Part shown: positions 33,905 to 41,825 of the stretch, in pieces
How the letters are laid out: each line of letters starts with the position of its first letter
Position numbering within the stretch: the stretch's first letter is position 1
Origin: Microbacterium flavum
GTDB lineage: Bacteria; Actinomycetota; Actinomycetes; Actinomycetales; Microbacteriaceae
Direction: 5' to 3'
Assembly (NCBI RefSeq): GCF_018717645.1
Contig: NZ_JAFLHG010000010.1
Coordinates: forward strand, 1 to 64,000
Length of the DNA stretch: 64,000 nt
Made by a program: the position numbers and the translations under genes
Notes under the pieces: model-generated
What the model was told of the DNA's origin: nothing
Seen by the model: only the letters and a program-made list of their open reading frames with translations
Databases searched by the model: none

Positions 33905-34717
33905 TCACGCAACCCGACGGAACAGCACCGTCGCGAGAACCGCGACGGTGCCCGCCGCGGCGACGATCGCCACCAGTCCCGCGACCGTGGCGGCGAGCGC
34001 GCTCGAGTCGGCGGCATCCGTCGTCAGGTACGCCAGACCGATCGCCCCCGCCGAACCCGCCGCGGCCAGCGCGAGCAGACCCACCGCCCCGGGCCACGCC
34101 CGATGCCGCGGGCGCACGCCGCGCGGCGTGGCTCGCGCGAGAACCGCTCCCCCGAGGAACACGAAGACCGCCACCACCAGGATGCCGCCGACGATGTCGC
34201 TCGGCCGATGCCACTGACTCTCGACGAGGAGGATGCCGACCGCGATCGTGGCCGCGGCCCCGAGGGCGGCGACGAACGGACGCACCCGAGGGCTGCACAC
34301 GAGGAACAGCGCGAACATCGCCGACACGAACACGGTCGTATGTCCGGAGGGGAATGAGTTGTGCCACGCGCCGGTCGCGCCGTTGTCGGGGCGATCGAGC
34401 AGCTCATGCTTCAGCGCCTGCGTCGTCAGATTCGATGCCGCGACCACCGCCAGCGCAACAACCGTGGCCACCCCGCGTCGCCGGATCAGCCCGATCACCA
34501 CCGCGAGGACGACGATTCCGGCGCTCGTCAGCGGAACGGCATCGAGGACGGCCGCAACGGCGCCGGCGCCGACGCCGACCTGCGCCCCCAGACGCGCCTG
34601 CTCATCGATCAGCTGCCCCATGTACCCCTGCACGAAGAACAGGTACGCCATCGCCAACAGCGCAGCGAGACCGACGGCAGTCGCCAGGAAGTGCCAGGCG
34701 CGGGGTGTCGCTCGCAT
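33905..34717 (-). CDS. PAP2-family membrane phosphatase
   Basis: 270 residues from ATG 34717, with about seven hydrophobic segments. It has the three PAP2 signature parts: KHELLDRP, PSGHTTVF and SQWHRPSDIVGG, the last a variant of SRxxxxxHxxxD. Such enzymes remove phosphate from lipid phosphates such as phosphatidate or undecaprenyl diphosphate at the outer membrane face; the substrate is not fixed by sequence. It is divergent from the epimerase gene. Confidence 0.85.
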   Translation of the reverse strand: MRATPRAWHFLATAVGLAALLAMAYLFFVQGYMGQLIDEQARLGAQVGVGAGAVAAVLDAVPLTSAGIVVLAVVIGLIRRRGVATVVALAVVAASNLTTQALKHELLDRPDNGATGAWHNSFPSGHTTVFVSAMFALFLVCSPRVRPFVAALGAAATIAVGILLVESQWHRPSDIVGGILVVAVFVFLGGAVLARATPRGVRPRHRAWPGAVGLLALAAAGSAGAIGLAYLTTDAADSSALAATVAGLVAIVAAAGTVAVLATVLFRRVA

Positions 34718-34786
34718 GATCCGATCGTCGCACGCCCGGTTGAGTGAACGCGCAGAGCCCGGCCTCAGTTCGCACCATCCCACTTT

Positions 34787-34812
34787 TGAACGCGTTCAGA
34801 AAGGCGTAGGCT
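34787..34812 (+). promoter_or_regulatory. Palindromic operator and leaderless promoter
   Basis: TGAACGCGTTCA (34787-34798) is a perfect 12-bp palindrome. TAGGCT at 34807-34812 ends six bases before ATG 34819, so the epimerase mRNA is probably leaderless, and the palindrome covers its -35 area. The regulator is unknown. Confidence 0.45.
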
Positions 34813-34818
34813 CGGCCT

Positions 34819-35922
34819 ATGCACCACAACGCGCGACCGATCGCGGTCCTCGCCGGCGGCAGCGGCTTCGTCGGCACCGCACTGGCGAAGGCCCTCGACG
34901 CCGACGGCTACGACATCCGCCACGTCGGTCGTCACGCAGCCGTGCGCTGGGACGACGCCGATGCCCTGCGCCGAGCCGTCGACGGCGCCGACCTCGTCGT
35001 GAACCTCGCCGGCACGTCGGTGAACTGCCGGTACACCGACAGCAACCGACGCGAGATCCTCGCTTCGCGCGTGCGCACCACACGAGCCCTCCGGGAGGCC
35101 ATCGCCTCCGCCGAACGCCCGCCACGCCTCTGGCTCAACGCATCGACCGCGACCATCTACCGCCACGCGATGGATGAGCCGCAGACCGAGGCATCCGGCG
35201 ACCTCGGATCCGGCTTCTCCGTCGACGTGGCCATCTCCTGGGAGCGCGAACTGTTCGCCGGCGACCTGCCCGCCACCCGCCGCGTCGCACTGCGGATGTC
35301 GATCGTCCTCGGCGACGGCCCTGCGACCCGATTGCTCTTCTCCCTGGCCCGCGCCGGCCTCGGCGGCACCCAGTACGACGGATGGTGCCCGCCGCACCGC
35401 CGCTATCGCGGCATCGGCGACCATCCCACCGGGAGCGATCGCGCCCCCTGGCACCGCACCGGCGGCAGCCAGCGATTCAGCTGGGTGCACATCGACGACG
35501 TCATCGCCGCGGTGCGCTTCATCCGCGACGACGAGGGCATCGAGGGCCCGATCAACATCGCCGCGCCGAACCCGAGCGACAACCGCACGCTCATGCGGAC
35601 GCTCCGCCGCGTGGTCGGCACTCCCGTCGGCATCCCGACCCGGCGATGGATGCTCGAGATCGGCATGTGGGCCCTGCGCACCGAACCCGAGCTGATCCTC
35701 AAGAGCCGGTGGGTGCTGCCCGACGCGCTGAGCACGCGCGGTTTCGTCTTCGCGCATCCGCACCTGGAGGAAGCGCTGCGCGATGTCCGCCGCGGCTCTC
35801 CCCCAGCGCGAACACCCGCGCCGACGGCAGCGACCGCAGCACTCCCCGCACCGCATCGGGCCGCTCGACAGCGGCGAAGTGACCCGCCCCGGCAACCGTC
35901 TGCTGCGCGAAATCGGGGATGA
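34819..35922 (+). CDS. NAD(P)-dependent epimerase-like protein (DUF1731, YfcH type)
   Basis: 367 residues. The N-terminal Rossmann motif is VLAGGSGFVGTAL. A conserved VNLAGTSVNCRYTDSNRREIL is followed by the WLNASTATIYRHA region and the C-terminal DUF1731 region (WMLEIGMWALRTEPELILKSRWVLP). The family (TIGR01777) has no settled reaction. Homologues normally end soon after the HPHLEEALRDV motif. Here the frame continues about 50 residues of Pro/Ala/Arg-rich sequence into the 3' end of the converging hydrolase gene, a 224-bp overlap. The added tail is probably not a domain. Confidence 0.8.
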   Translation: MHHNARPIAVLAGGSGFVGTALAKALDADGYDIRHVGRHAAVRWDDADALRRAVDGADLVVNLAGTSVNCRYTDSNRREILASRVRTTRALREAIASAERPPRLWLNASTATIYRHAMDEPQTEASGDLGSGFSVDVAISWERELFAGDLPATRRVALRMSIVLGDGPATRLLFSLARAGLGGTQYDGWCPPHRRYRGIGDHPTGSDRAPWHRTGGSQRFSWVHIDDVIAAVRFIRDDEGIEGPINIAAPNPSDNRTLMRTLRRVVGTPVGIPTRRWMLEIGMWALRTEPELILKSRWVLPDALSTRGFVFAHPHLEEALRDVRRGSPPARTPAPTAATAALPAPHRAARQRRSDPPRQPSAARNRG

Positions 35923-36760
35923 GCGCCGCGAGCGCCGCCCCGTCGCTGTCGGCGACGAACACATCCCGCTCGCCGCGCAGCGCGCGGACCGGGCACCGGA
36001 TGCCGCTCCACTGCGTCTCGTCGTACCCCGCCGCCGCGCGCGCCGCCTCGGCGAACGCCCGCGGCCGCACCTCGTCGGCGAGCGCGGCCACCACCGAGCG
36101 GTGCACGCGCGCCGGCTCGGCGAACAGCGGCGCGCTCAACGGCCCGAGAAGACCCGACCCGCGCAGCGCCCGGAGGAACCGGCGCCCCGCACCGCCCATC
36201 GCCGCGAGCATCCGCATGGCCAGCAGCATCCCCGCGAACCCCGGCAACGACCGCCACCCGCGGACCGGATGGCGGATCGCGTCGAGGACGGCGGGACCGG
36301 ACGGGGAGATCAGGAGGACGGCATCCGTGCGCTCACGGAAGCGCGCCGCGATGTCGAGCGCGAGGAACCCGCCGAGGGAATGTCCGACGAGGATCCACCG
36401 TCGGTAGCCGAGCGACTCGGCCACCTCTGCCACCGCGTCGCCCAGCTGCGCGACATCCCATCCGCCCGCGGGCGCCGCACTCTCCCCCCAGCCGGGAAGG
36501 TCGATCGCGACGACGTCGGTCAGCGGCTCGCCGGCGCGCTGCGCGGCGCGGAGCAGCGGCGTCCACGTCGTCCACGACCCGGCTGCGCCGTGGAGGAGGA
36601 TCGTCGCCACCTCCCCTGCCGCACCGTCCACGTGCATGACGACGCGGCCCGCGCTCGTCGTCACCGTCCGCCGCCGAACCCCCAGGGACCGACCGTCCGC
36701 CGTGAGCGACGGGCCCCGCCGATCGGTGCGGGGAGACGGGGCGGCGAGGTCGGTGGTCAC
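35699..36760 (-). CDS. Alpha/beta hydrolase
   Basis: 353 residues from GTG 36760. The fold is shown by ILLHGAAGSWTTW (oxyanion region), IDLPGWGES, the nucleophile elbow VGHSLGGFLAL and the late GAGHFAAVERPD with the catalytic His. The Asp is probably in GERDVFVADSD. The substrate is unknown. Homologues end shortly after ERPDAVRGVL. The last ~40 residues are Arg/Ala-rich and overlap the converging epimerase gene. The frame upstream of 36760 is open but non-conserved. Confidence 0.8.
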   Translation of the reverse strand: MTTDLAAPSPRTDRRGPSLTADGRSLGVRRRTVTTSAGRVVMHVDGAAGEVATILLHGAAGSWTTWTPLLRAAQRAGEPLTDVVAIDLPGWGESAAPAGGWDVAQLGDAVAEVAESLGYRRWILVGHSLGGFLALDIAARFRERTDAVLLISPSGPAVLDAIRHPVRGWRSLPGFAGMLLAMRMLAAMGGAGRRFLRALRGSGLLGPLSAPLFAEPARVHRSVVAALADEVRPRAFAEAARAAAGYDETQWSGIRCPVRALRGERDVFVADSDGAALAALIPDFAQQTVAGAGHFAAVERPDAVRGVLRSLPSARVFALGESRGGHRAALPPGADARRRNRACSARRAAPTGS

Positions 36761-36861
36761 ACAGGTGATTCGGAACGCGCACCCGTTCGGATCGCGTCTC
36801 GCGTCGCCCGCACCCCTGCCGCGGCGCTCACCCCGCCGCACCGTTCCCCCGCGGTGCGGGC

Positions 36862-37815
36862 TCAGTGCACCCGCAGCGCCGCCGGCTGGACGCTGACGGT
36901 GAAGGCGCGGGTCTCGCCGATCTCCTCGCCGTCGATCTCGAACGCACGCGCCTCCGGCAGCGTCACCGACAGAGCCCGGGCACGCCCGTGGCTGACGGCG
37001 TCGGTGCTCGCGGTGTCGGCATCCTTGTCGATGAGCTTCTTCAGCCCGTTGTCCCACAGCATCGTCTTCATCGTGCCCGCCCACTCGCCGAAGCTGTCGG
37101 CGCTCAGCACGAGGTAGTCCAGCTCGCCGTCCGAGGGATCGGCGTCGGGGAGGAGGGTGAGCCCGCCCTGCAACGTGCCGCAGTTCGCGATCAGCAGCGT
37201 GTGGCCCTCCTCGTCGCGACCCGGACGGTCATCGACGCTGATGTGGAACGGCACGACATCACTGGCCGACAGCGCACGCCCGAGCGACTCGACGTAGGCG
37301 AGCCATCCCGCCTTGTCCTTCAGATCCTCATCGGTCTCGGCGATCATGTGCGCGTCGATGCCGAACCCGACCAGCACCACGAACGCGTGCCGCTCGGAAC
37401 CGCCCGCCAGCTCGACCTCCACCCAGCCGACATCGACCGGCTGCACGTCGGCGTCGAGCGCTCGGACGAAGGCCGCCGGGACGTCGCCTATGGGGACGTC
37501 GAGGTTGCGAGCCAGCAGGTTCCCCGTACCGAGCGGCACGATCGCCAACTCGACGTCCGCGTGCGCGTCCGCGAGGCTCTCGGCCACCGCACGCACCGTG
37601 CCGTCGCCACCGGCGGCGATGATCAGGTCGGCGCCCGCCGCGACAGCCTCCGCGGTCTTCCCCTGCCCCGCGTCATCCTCGGTCGTCTCCCACCAGGTGA
37701 CCTGCGGCTCGGCGCCTTGGCCATCGCCATCGGCCACAGCGGCGGCGAGCCCGGATTCGAGGGTGGTCTTCTCGGTCTTGGTGGGGTTCCAGACGATCGC
37801 GACGTGGCGAGCCAT
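36862..37815 (-). CDS. Diacylglycerol/lipid kinase family protein
   Basis: 317 residues from ATG 37815, with AAAGGAC upstream. The DAGK catalytic pattern is clear: AIVWNPTKT at the start, AAGGDGTVRAVAESL and VPLGTGNLLARNL, then GFGIDAHMIAET. It would phosphorylate a lipid such as diacylglycerol using ATP. Related actinobacterial genes also include sphingosine-kinase-like members, so the substrate is open. It is the last of a minus-strand pair with the hydrolase. Confidence 0.85.
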   Translation of the reverse strand: MARHVAIVWNPTKTEKTTLESGLAAAVADGDGQGAEPQVTWWETTEDDAGQGKTAEAVAAGADLIIAAGGDGTVRAVAESLADAHADVELAIVPLGTGNLLARNLDVPIGDVPAAFVRALDADVQPVDVGWVEVELAGGSERHAFVVLVGFGIDAHMIAETDEDLKDKAGWLAYVESLGRALSASDVVPFHISVDDRPGRDEEGHTLLIANCGTLQGGLTLLPDADPSDGELDYLVLSADSFGEWAGTMKTMLWDNGLKKLIDKDADTASTDAVSHGRARALSVTLPEARAFEIDGEEIGETRAFTVSVQPAALRVH

Positions 37816-37933
37816 GGGTGTCCTTTCGGGGGATCGGGCGTCGGAGGCGCCCCTCCGGCGGACGCTACGTGAGAACCCAGGGGTCGTCAAGCCGACCGGA
37901 CGGCAGGCAGGGGCGCAGGATGCCGCGGCGCGG

Positions 37934-38425
37934 TCACCGGCGTCGCGGGGCCGCCGAGCGGGGCGGGGTCTGACGCATGTGGTCGCGGACGCGGCCGAGG
38001 GTTCCCCCGAGAGTCTCGACGTCGGGGCGCGAGAGCGGCGCGAGCAGCAGCTCGCGAACGACGGCGATATGACCCGGGAAGACGCGCGTGAGCACCTCCC
38101 GCCCCTCGGTCGTCAGGGCGACCTGCACGGTGCGCTCGTCGTCGGGAGACGGGGCACGCGTGATCAGGCCGCGCTTCTCGAGGGTCTGCGCCTGGTAGGT
38201 GAGGCCGCTGCGGCTGTAGACGAGTCCATCGGCGAGGTCCGTCATGCGCAGCGACCCGGCGGGCGCATCGCCGAGCGTGGCGAGGAGCTGGAACTGCACG
38301 TAGCTGAGCCCGCCGGCATCCTGCAGCTGCTGCTCCACGGCGTGGCGCAGCAGACTGCCGGTCTCGATGAGCGCGAAGTACGCGCCGAGTTCGACGGGGT
38401 CCAGATTCGGCGCGTCGGAGGGCAT
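37934..38425 (-). CDS. MarR-family transcriptional regulator
   Basis: 163 residues from ATG 38425. The winged helix spans SLRMTDLADGLVYSRSGLTYQAQTLEKRGLITRAPSPDDERTVQVALT, split by the family's usual DxR wing (DDERTVQV). An open frame continues to TTG 38455, but that start lies inside the repeat region upstream. It is divergent from an MDR oxidoreductase and probably represses it, as MarR/quinone reductase pairs often respond to quinones or aldehydes. Confidence 0.85.
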   Translation of the reverse strand: MPSDAPNLDPVELGAYFALIETGSLLRHAVEQQLQDAGGLSYVQFQLLATLGDAPAGSLRMTDLADGLVYSRSGLTYQAQTLEKRGLITRAPSPDDERTVQVALTTEGREVLTRVFPGHIAVVRELLLAPLSRPDVETLGGTLGRVRDHMRQTPPRSAAPRRR

Positions 38426-38448
38426 GCCTCCACGGTAGCAATACTTCT

Positions 38449-38515
38449 GATTCAAACTACTTGTTTCTAATTCAAAGCAGTGTTAGCGTTCCGATATTGC
38501 TTCGAATCCAAAGCA
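38449..38515. promoter_or_regulatory. Three-copy ATTCAAA repeat, probable MarR operator
   Basis: GATTCAAAC (38449), AATTCAAAGCA (38469-38479) and AATCCAAAGCA (38505-38515) lie between the divergent MarR and oxidoreductase genes. The first two are exactly 20 bp apart, two helical turns. No other candidate operator is in the gap. Confidence 0.5.
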
Positions 38516-38533
38516 TCAACGAAGGGAAACATC

Positions 38534-39472
38534 ATGAAGGCCATCCGGTTCCACGAGACAGGCGACGCCGACGTCCTGCGCTACGAAGACGTCGCTCAGC
38601 CGACGCCCGCTGCAGGAGAGGTGCGCATCGTCGTCGCCGCCTCGGCGTACAACCCCGCCGACGGTGGGATGCGTGGCGGCTTCCTCCCGATCCCGCTCAC
38701 CCTGCCCCATGTCCCGGGCTACGACGTCTCGGGCACGGTCGACGCGCTCGGCGAGGGCGTCGAGAACGTCCGCATCGGCGATCCGGTCATCGGGTTCCTG
38801 CCGATGACCGGAGACGGCGGCGCCGCGCAGTACGTCGTCGCTCCCGCTGACTCCTTCGTCGCCGCTCCCCGCAGCATTCCGCTCGAGGATGCCGCCGGCA
38901 TCCCCTCCGTCGCCCTCACCGCCGCGCAGGCGCTCTTCGAAGCCGGGGGCCTCACGTCGGGTCAGCGCCTGCTCGTCAACGGCGCCGGTGGGCCGGTCGG
39001 CGGATACGCCGTGCAGCTCGCCCGCCGCGCGGGTGCCCACGTCATCGCCACGGCGAGCCCGCGCAGCGCCGACACGGTGGCGGCGAACGGCGCGGACGAG
39101 ATCATCGACCACACCACCACCCCGGTGCTCGATGCCGTCACCGCGCCCGTCGACATGCTGCTCAACCTCGCCCCCATCTCGCCCGAGGACTTCGCCGCCC
39201 TGGCGACGCTCGTGCGCGACGGGGGGATCGTCGTCTCGACCACTCCGATGGTCGAGACCCCGAGCGACGACGCGCGGGGCGTGCGCGCCGCGACCGTCTA
39301 TGTCCACCCCGACGCCGCCCGCCTGGCGGACATCGTGCGTCTCGTCGACGAGGACGGTCTCCGCGTCGACATCGCCGCGCACGTGGAGCTTCGCGACCTG
39401 CCCGCGCTGCACGCGAAGGCCGACGCGGGAGAGGTGCACGGGAAGGTCGTGATCGTTCCGCCGGCGGCCTGA
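38534..39472 (+). CDS. Quinone oxidoreductase-like MDR protein
   Basis: 312 residues from ATG 38534, with GAAGGGAAA upstream. The MDR fold has VPGYDVSGTV, IGDPVIGFLP and the nucleotide-binding motif VNGAGGPVGGYAVQLA. It lacks the zinc-binding cysteines of alcohol dehydrogenases, so it is probably an NADPH-dependent quinone or enone reductase. The divergent MarR gene is the likely regulator. Confidence 0.85.
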   Translation: MKAIRFHETGDADVLRYEDVAQPTPAAGEVRIVVAASAYNPADGGMRGGFLPIPLTLPHVPGYDVSGTVDALGEGVENVRIGDPVIGFLPMTGDGGAAQYVVAPADSFVAAPRSIPLEDAAGIPSVALTAAQALFEAGGLTSGQRLLVNGAGGPVGGYAVQLARRAGAHVIATASPRSADTVAANGADEIIDHTTTPVLDAVTAPVDMLLNLAPISPEDFAALATLVRDGGIVVSTTPMVETPSDDARGVRAATVYVHPDAARLADIVRLVDEDGLRVDIAAHVELRDLPALHAKADAGEVHGKVVIVPPAA

Positions 39473-39555
39473 GGGCGGAACCGGACGGGCGCCGCCTCCG
39501 ACAGGATCCTCGTGGCCCTCAGGTGCCTTGGTGGTCCTCAGGAGCCTCGGTTGTC

Positions 39556-41286
39556 TCAGGAGAAGAGGCGGCGCCACACGTTCGTGTCCGCGAGGTCGAG
39601 AAGTTCATCCCCACGCCCCGACAGCACGGTCTTCAACGCCCAGACGGTGAAGCCCTTCATCTGCGCCGCGGTGATCGTCGGCGGCATCGACAGCTCCTCG
39701 CGCGCCACGACGACGTCCACGAGGACCGGGCCGTCGGTGGCGAGCGCCTGCACGAGCGCCGCTCGCAGATCGGACGCCTTCTCCACGCGGATGCCGGTGA
39801 TCCCGACCGACTCGGCGACGGCGGCGAATGACGGATTCTCGAGGCCGGTGCCGAAGTTCACGATCCCCGCCGCCTTCATCTCGAGCTCGACGAAGTTCAG
39901 CGAAGAGTTGTTGAACACCACGATCTTCACGGGCAGTCGGTTCTGGTGGATGGAGAGCAGATCGCCCATCAGCATCGCGAGCCCGCCGTCGCCCGCCAGC
40001 GCGATGACCTGGCGGTCGCGGTCCGACGCCTGGGCGCCGAGCGCCTGCGGCATCGCATTGGCCATGGAGCCGTGCAGGAACGAGCCGAGGAGGCGTCGCG
40101 AGCCGTTCATCGTGAGGTACCGCGCCGCCCAGATGACGGGACTGCCGACGTCGGCGGTGAACACGGCATCCTCGCTCGCGAGCTCGTCGAGCAGCCGCGC
40201 GACGTACTGCGGGTGGACGGGCTGCTTCCCGTCGTCGACGGCCAGCTCGTCGAGTCCCTTCCGGGTCTTCCGGTAGTGCTCGACCGCGTCGTCGACGAAC
40301 GACGACGACCGCCCCTCGTCGATCAGCGGTGCCAGCGCGACCGCGGTCTCGCGGACGCCGCCGACGAGACCGAGGTCGATGGGCGTGCGCCGACCGAGCT
40401 GCTCGCCCCGGATGTCGACCTGCACGATCGTGGCCTTCTCGGGGAAGAACTGGCGATACGGGAAGTCGGTGCCGAGCATGAGGAGCGCGTCGCACTTCTC
40501 CATCGCGCGGTACCCCGACGCGTAGCCCAGCAGCCCCGTCATGCCGACGTCGTAGGGGTTCTCCCACTCGATGTGCTCCTTGCCGCGCAGAGCGTGCACG
40601 ATCGGCGCCTGAAGCTTCGCGGCGAGCGCCACCACCTCGTCGTGCGCACCGGCCACCCCGGCGCCGGCGAGGATCGTCACCTTCTTGGCGCCGTTGAGGA
40701 GCTCGGCGGCGGCCTGGAGCCCGGCGTCATCCGGCAGCACGGTCGACCGCGTCGCGCGGATCGCGGCGGTCGGCCGGCGGCTCGGGGCATCCGCGAAGAA
40801 CACATCCCCCGGGACCACGATGACCGCGACGCCGCGCTTCTCGACGGCCGTTCGCATCGCGATCTCGAGCACCCAGGGCAGCTGGGCCGGGTCGGAGACC
40901 AGCTCGGAGTACACGCTGCACTCGCGGAACAGCTCCTGCGGGTGGGTCTCCTGGAAGTAGCCGGTGCCGATCTCGGCCGACGGGATGTGCGAGGCGATCG
41001 CGAGCACCGGCACGCGGGTGCGATTGGCGTCGAACAGACCGTTGATGAAGTGCAGGTTGCCCGGTCCGCATGAGCCCGCGACGACCGCGAGCTCGCCCGT
41101 GAGCTCGGCATCCGCCCCCGCCGCGAACGCCGCCGCCTCCTCGTGCCGCATGTGCATCCAGCGGATGCCGCTGTCACGCCGGAGCGCGTCGGTGAACGCG
41201 TTGAGCGAATCACCCGGCAAACCCCAGATCCGGTCGATGCCCGCACGCTTGAGAGTCTCGATGAAGAAGTCCGCCACATTCGCCAT
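39556..41286 (-). CDS. poxB: Thiamine pyrophosphate-dependent pyruvate oxidase/dehydrogenase
   Basis: 576 residues, full length for the family. The PYR domain has WGLPGDSLNAF and the catalytic Glu in MRHEEAAAFAAGA. The central FAD/nucleotide domain has ILAGAGVAGAHDEV. The PP domain has ALAGDGGLAMLMGDLLSIHQN, the GDG-x(n)-N diphosphate/Mg site. E. coli PoxB feeds electrons from pyruvate to quinone and makes acetate, and acetolactate synthase-like enzymes share the fold. The pyruvate assignment rests on overall resemblance. The C-terminal tail could be the membrane-binding part. Confidence 0.8.
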   Translation of the reverse strand: MANVADFFIETLKRAGIDRIWGLPGDSLNAFTDALRRDSGIRWMHMRHEEAAAFAAGADAELTGELAVVAGSCGPGNLHFINGLFDANRTRVPVLAIASHIPSAEIGTGYFQETHPQELFRECSVYSELVSDPAQLPWVLEIAMRTAVEKRGVAVIVVPGDVFFADAPSRRPTAAIRATRSTVLPDDAGLQAAAELLNGAKKVTILAGAGVAGAHDEVVALAAKLQAPIVHALRGKEHIEWENPYDVGMTGLLGYASGYRAMEKCDALLMLGTDFPYRQFFPEKATIVQVDIRGEQLGRRTPIDLGLVGGVRETAVALAPLIDEGRSSSFVDDAVEHYRKTRKGLDELAVDDGKQPVHPQYVARLLDELASEDAVFTADVGSPVIWAARYLTMNGSRRLLGSFLHGSMANAMPQALGAQASDRDRQVIALAGDGGLAMLMGDLLSIHQNRLPVKIVVFNNSSLNFVELEMKAAGIVNFGTGLENPSFAAVAESVGITGIRVEKASDLRAALVQALATDGPVLVDVVVAREELSMPPTITAAQMKGFTVWALKTVLSGRGDELLDLADTNVWRRLFS

Positions 41287-41452
41287 GATCCGACGCTACG
41301 CCCATCGGGGGGACGCTGTCGCGCGCGGGTGCGGGCCGCGGCGCGTCACCTGGGTATCGCGTGCGAGTGTGCGGCGAGGGTGTGTCAGAGCTTGCATCCG
41401 GGCCGCGGGCACGGCATCGTGGCCGACTCGCAATCCACGGAAGGAGAGCACC

Positions 41453-41734
41453 ATGCTCACACTCACCGAGAACGCCGCCACCGCCGTCACGCACCTCGCC
41501 CAGCGGATGTCGACGGACACCGGAGGGCTGCGCATCGCGCAGGCCGCCGCGCCCCACGAGGGGTATGCCGTCTCGTTGGCCGACGGCCCGCAGCAGGGCG
41601 ACACCGTCGTCCAGGATGGCGGTGCCCGCGTCTTCGTCGACGCCGTCTCGACCGTCGAACTCGGAGACCGCGTCCTGGACGCGCACGTCGACGACGAGGG
41701 CGGCGTGGGGTTCGCCCTCGCCCAGCGGAGCTGA
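41453..41734 (+). CDS. HesB/IscA-like protein lacking cysteines
   Basis: 93 residues, ATG 41453 with GGAGAG upstream. The sequence follows the A-type Fe-S carrier pattern (LTLTENAATAVTHLAQ, GGLRIA, VFVDAVSTVELGDRVLDAHVDD). A-type carriers bind clusters through three cysteines (C-x(n)-CGC), and this protein has none. It is therefore probably not an Fe-S carrier, although the fold seems kept. Its role is unknown. Confidence 0.75.
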   Translation: MLTLTENAATAVTHLAQRMSTDTGGLRIAQAAAPHEGYAVSLADGPQQGDTVVQDGGARVFVDAVSTVELGDRVLDAHVDDEGGVGFALAQRS

Positions 41735-41775
41735 GTCGCTGAACGCGCGGACCGCCCCGCCGGGCTGACCGCGTC

Positions 41776-41825
41776 CGGGGTGCAGCACCGGTCACCGGAA
41801 ATCACGGGACCGGTGCTGCACCCCG
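41776..41825. terminator. 18-bp inverted repeat, probable bidirectional terminator
   Basis: CGGGGTGCAGCACCGGTC (41776-41793) pairs perfectly with 41808-41825 across 14 bases. It lies between the converging HesB-like and dnaE2 genes, and its left arm contains part of the dnaE2 stop codon. There is no T-run, but stem strength and position suit termination. Confidence 0.6.
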
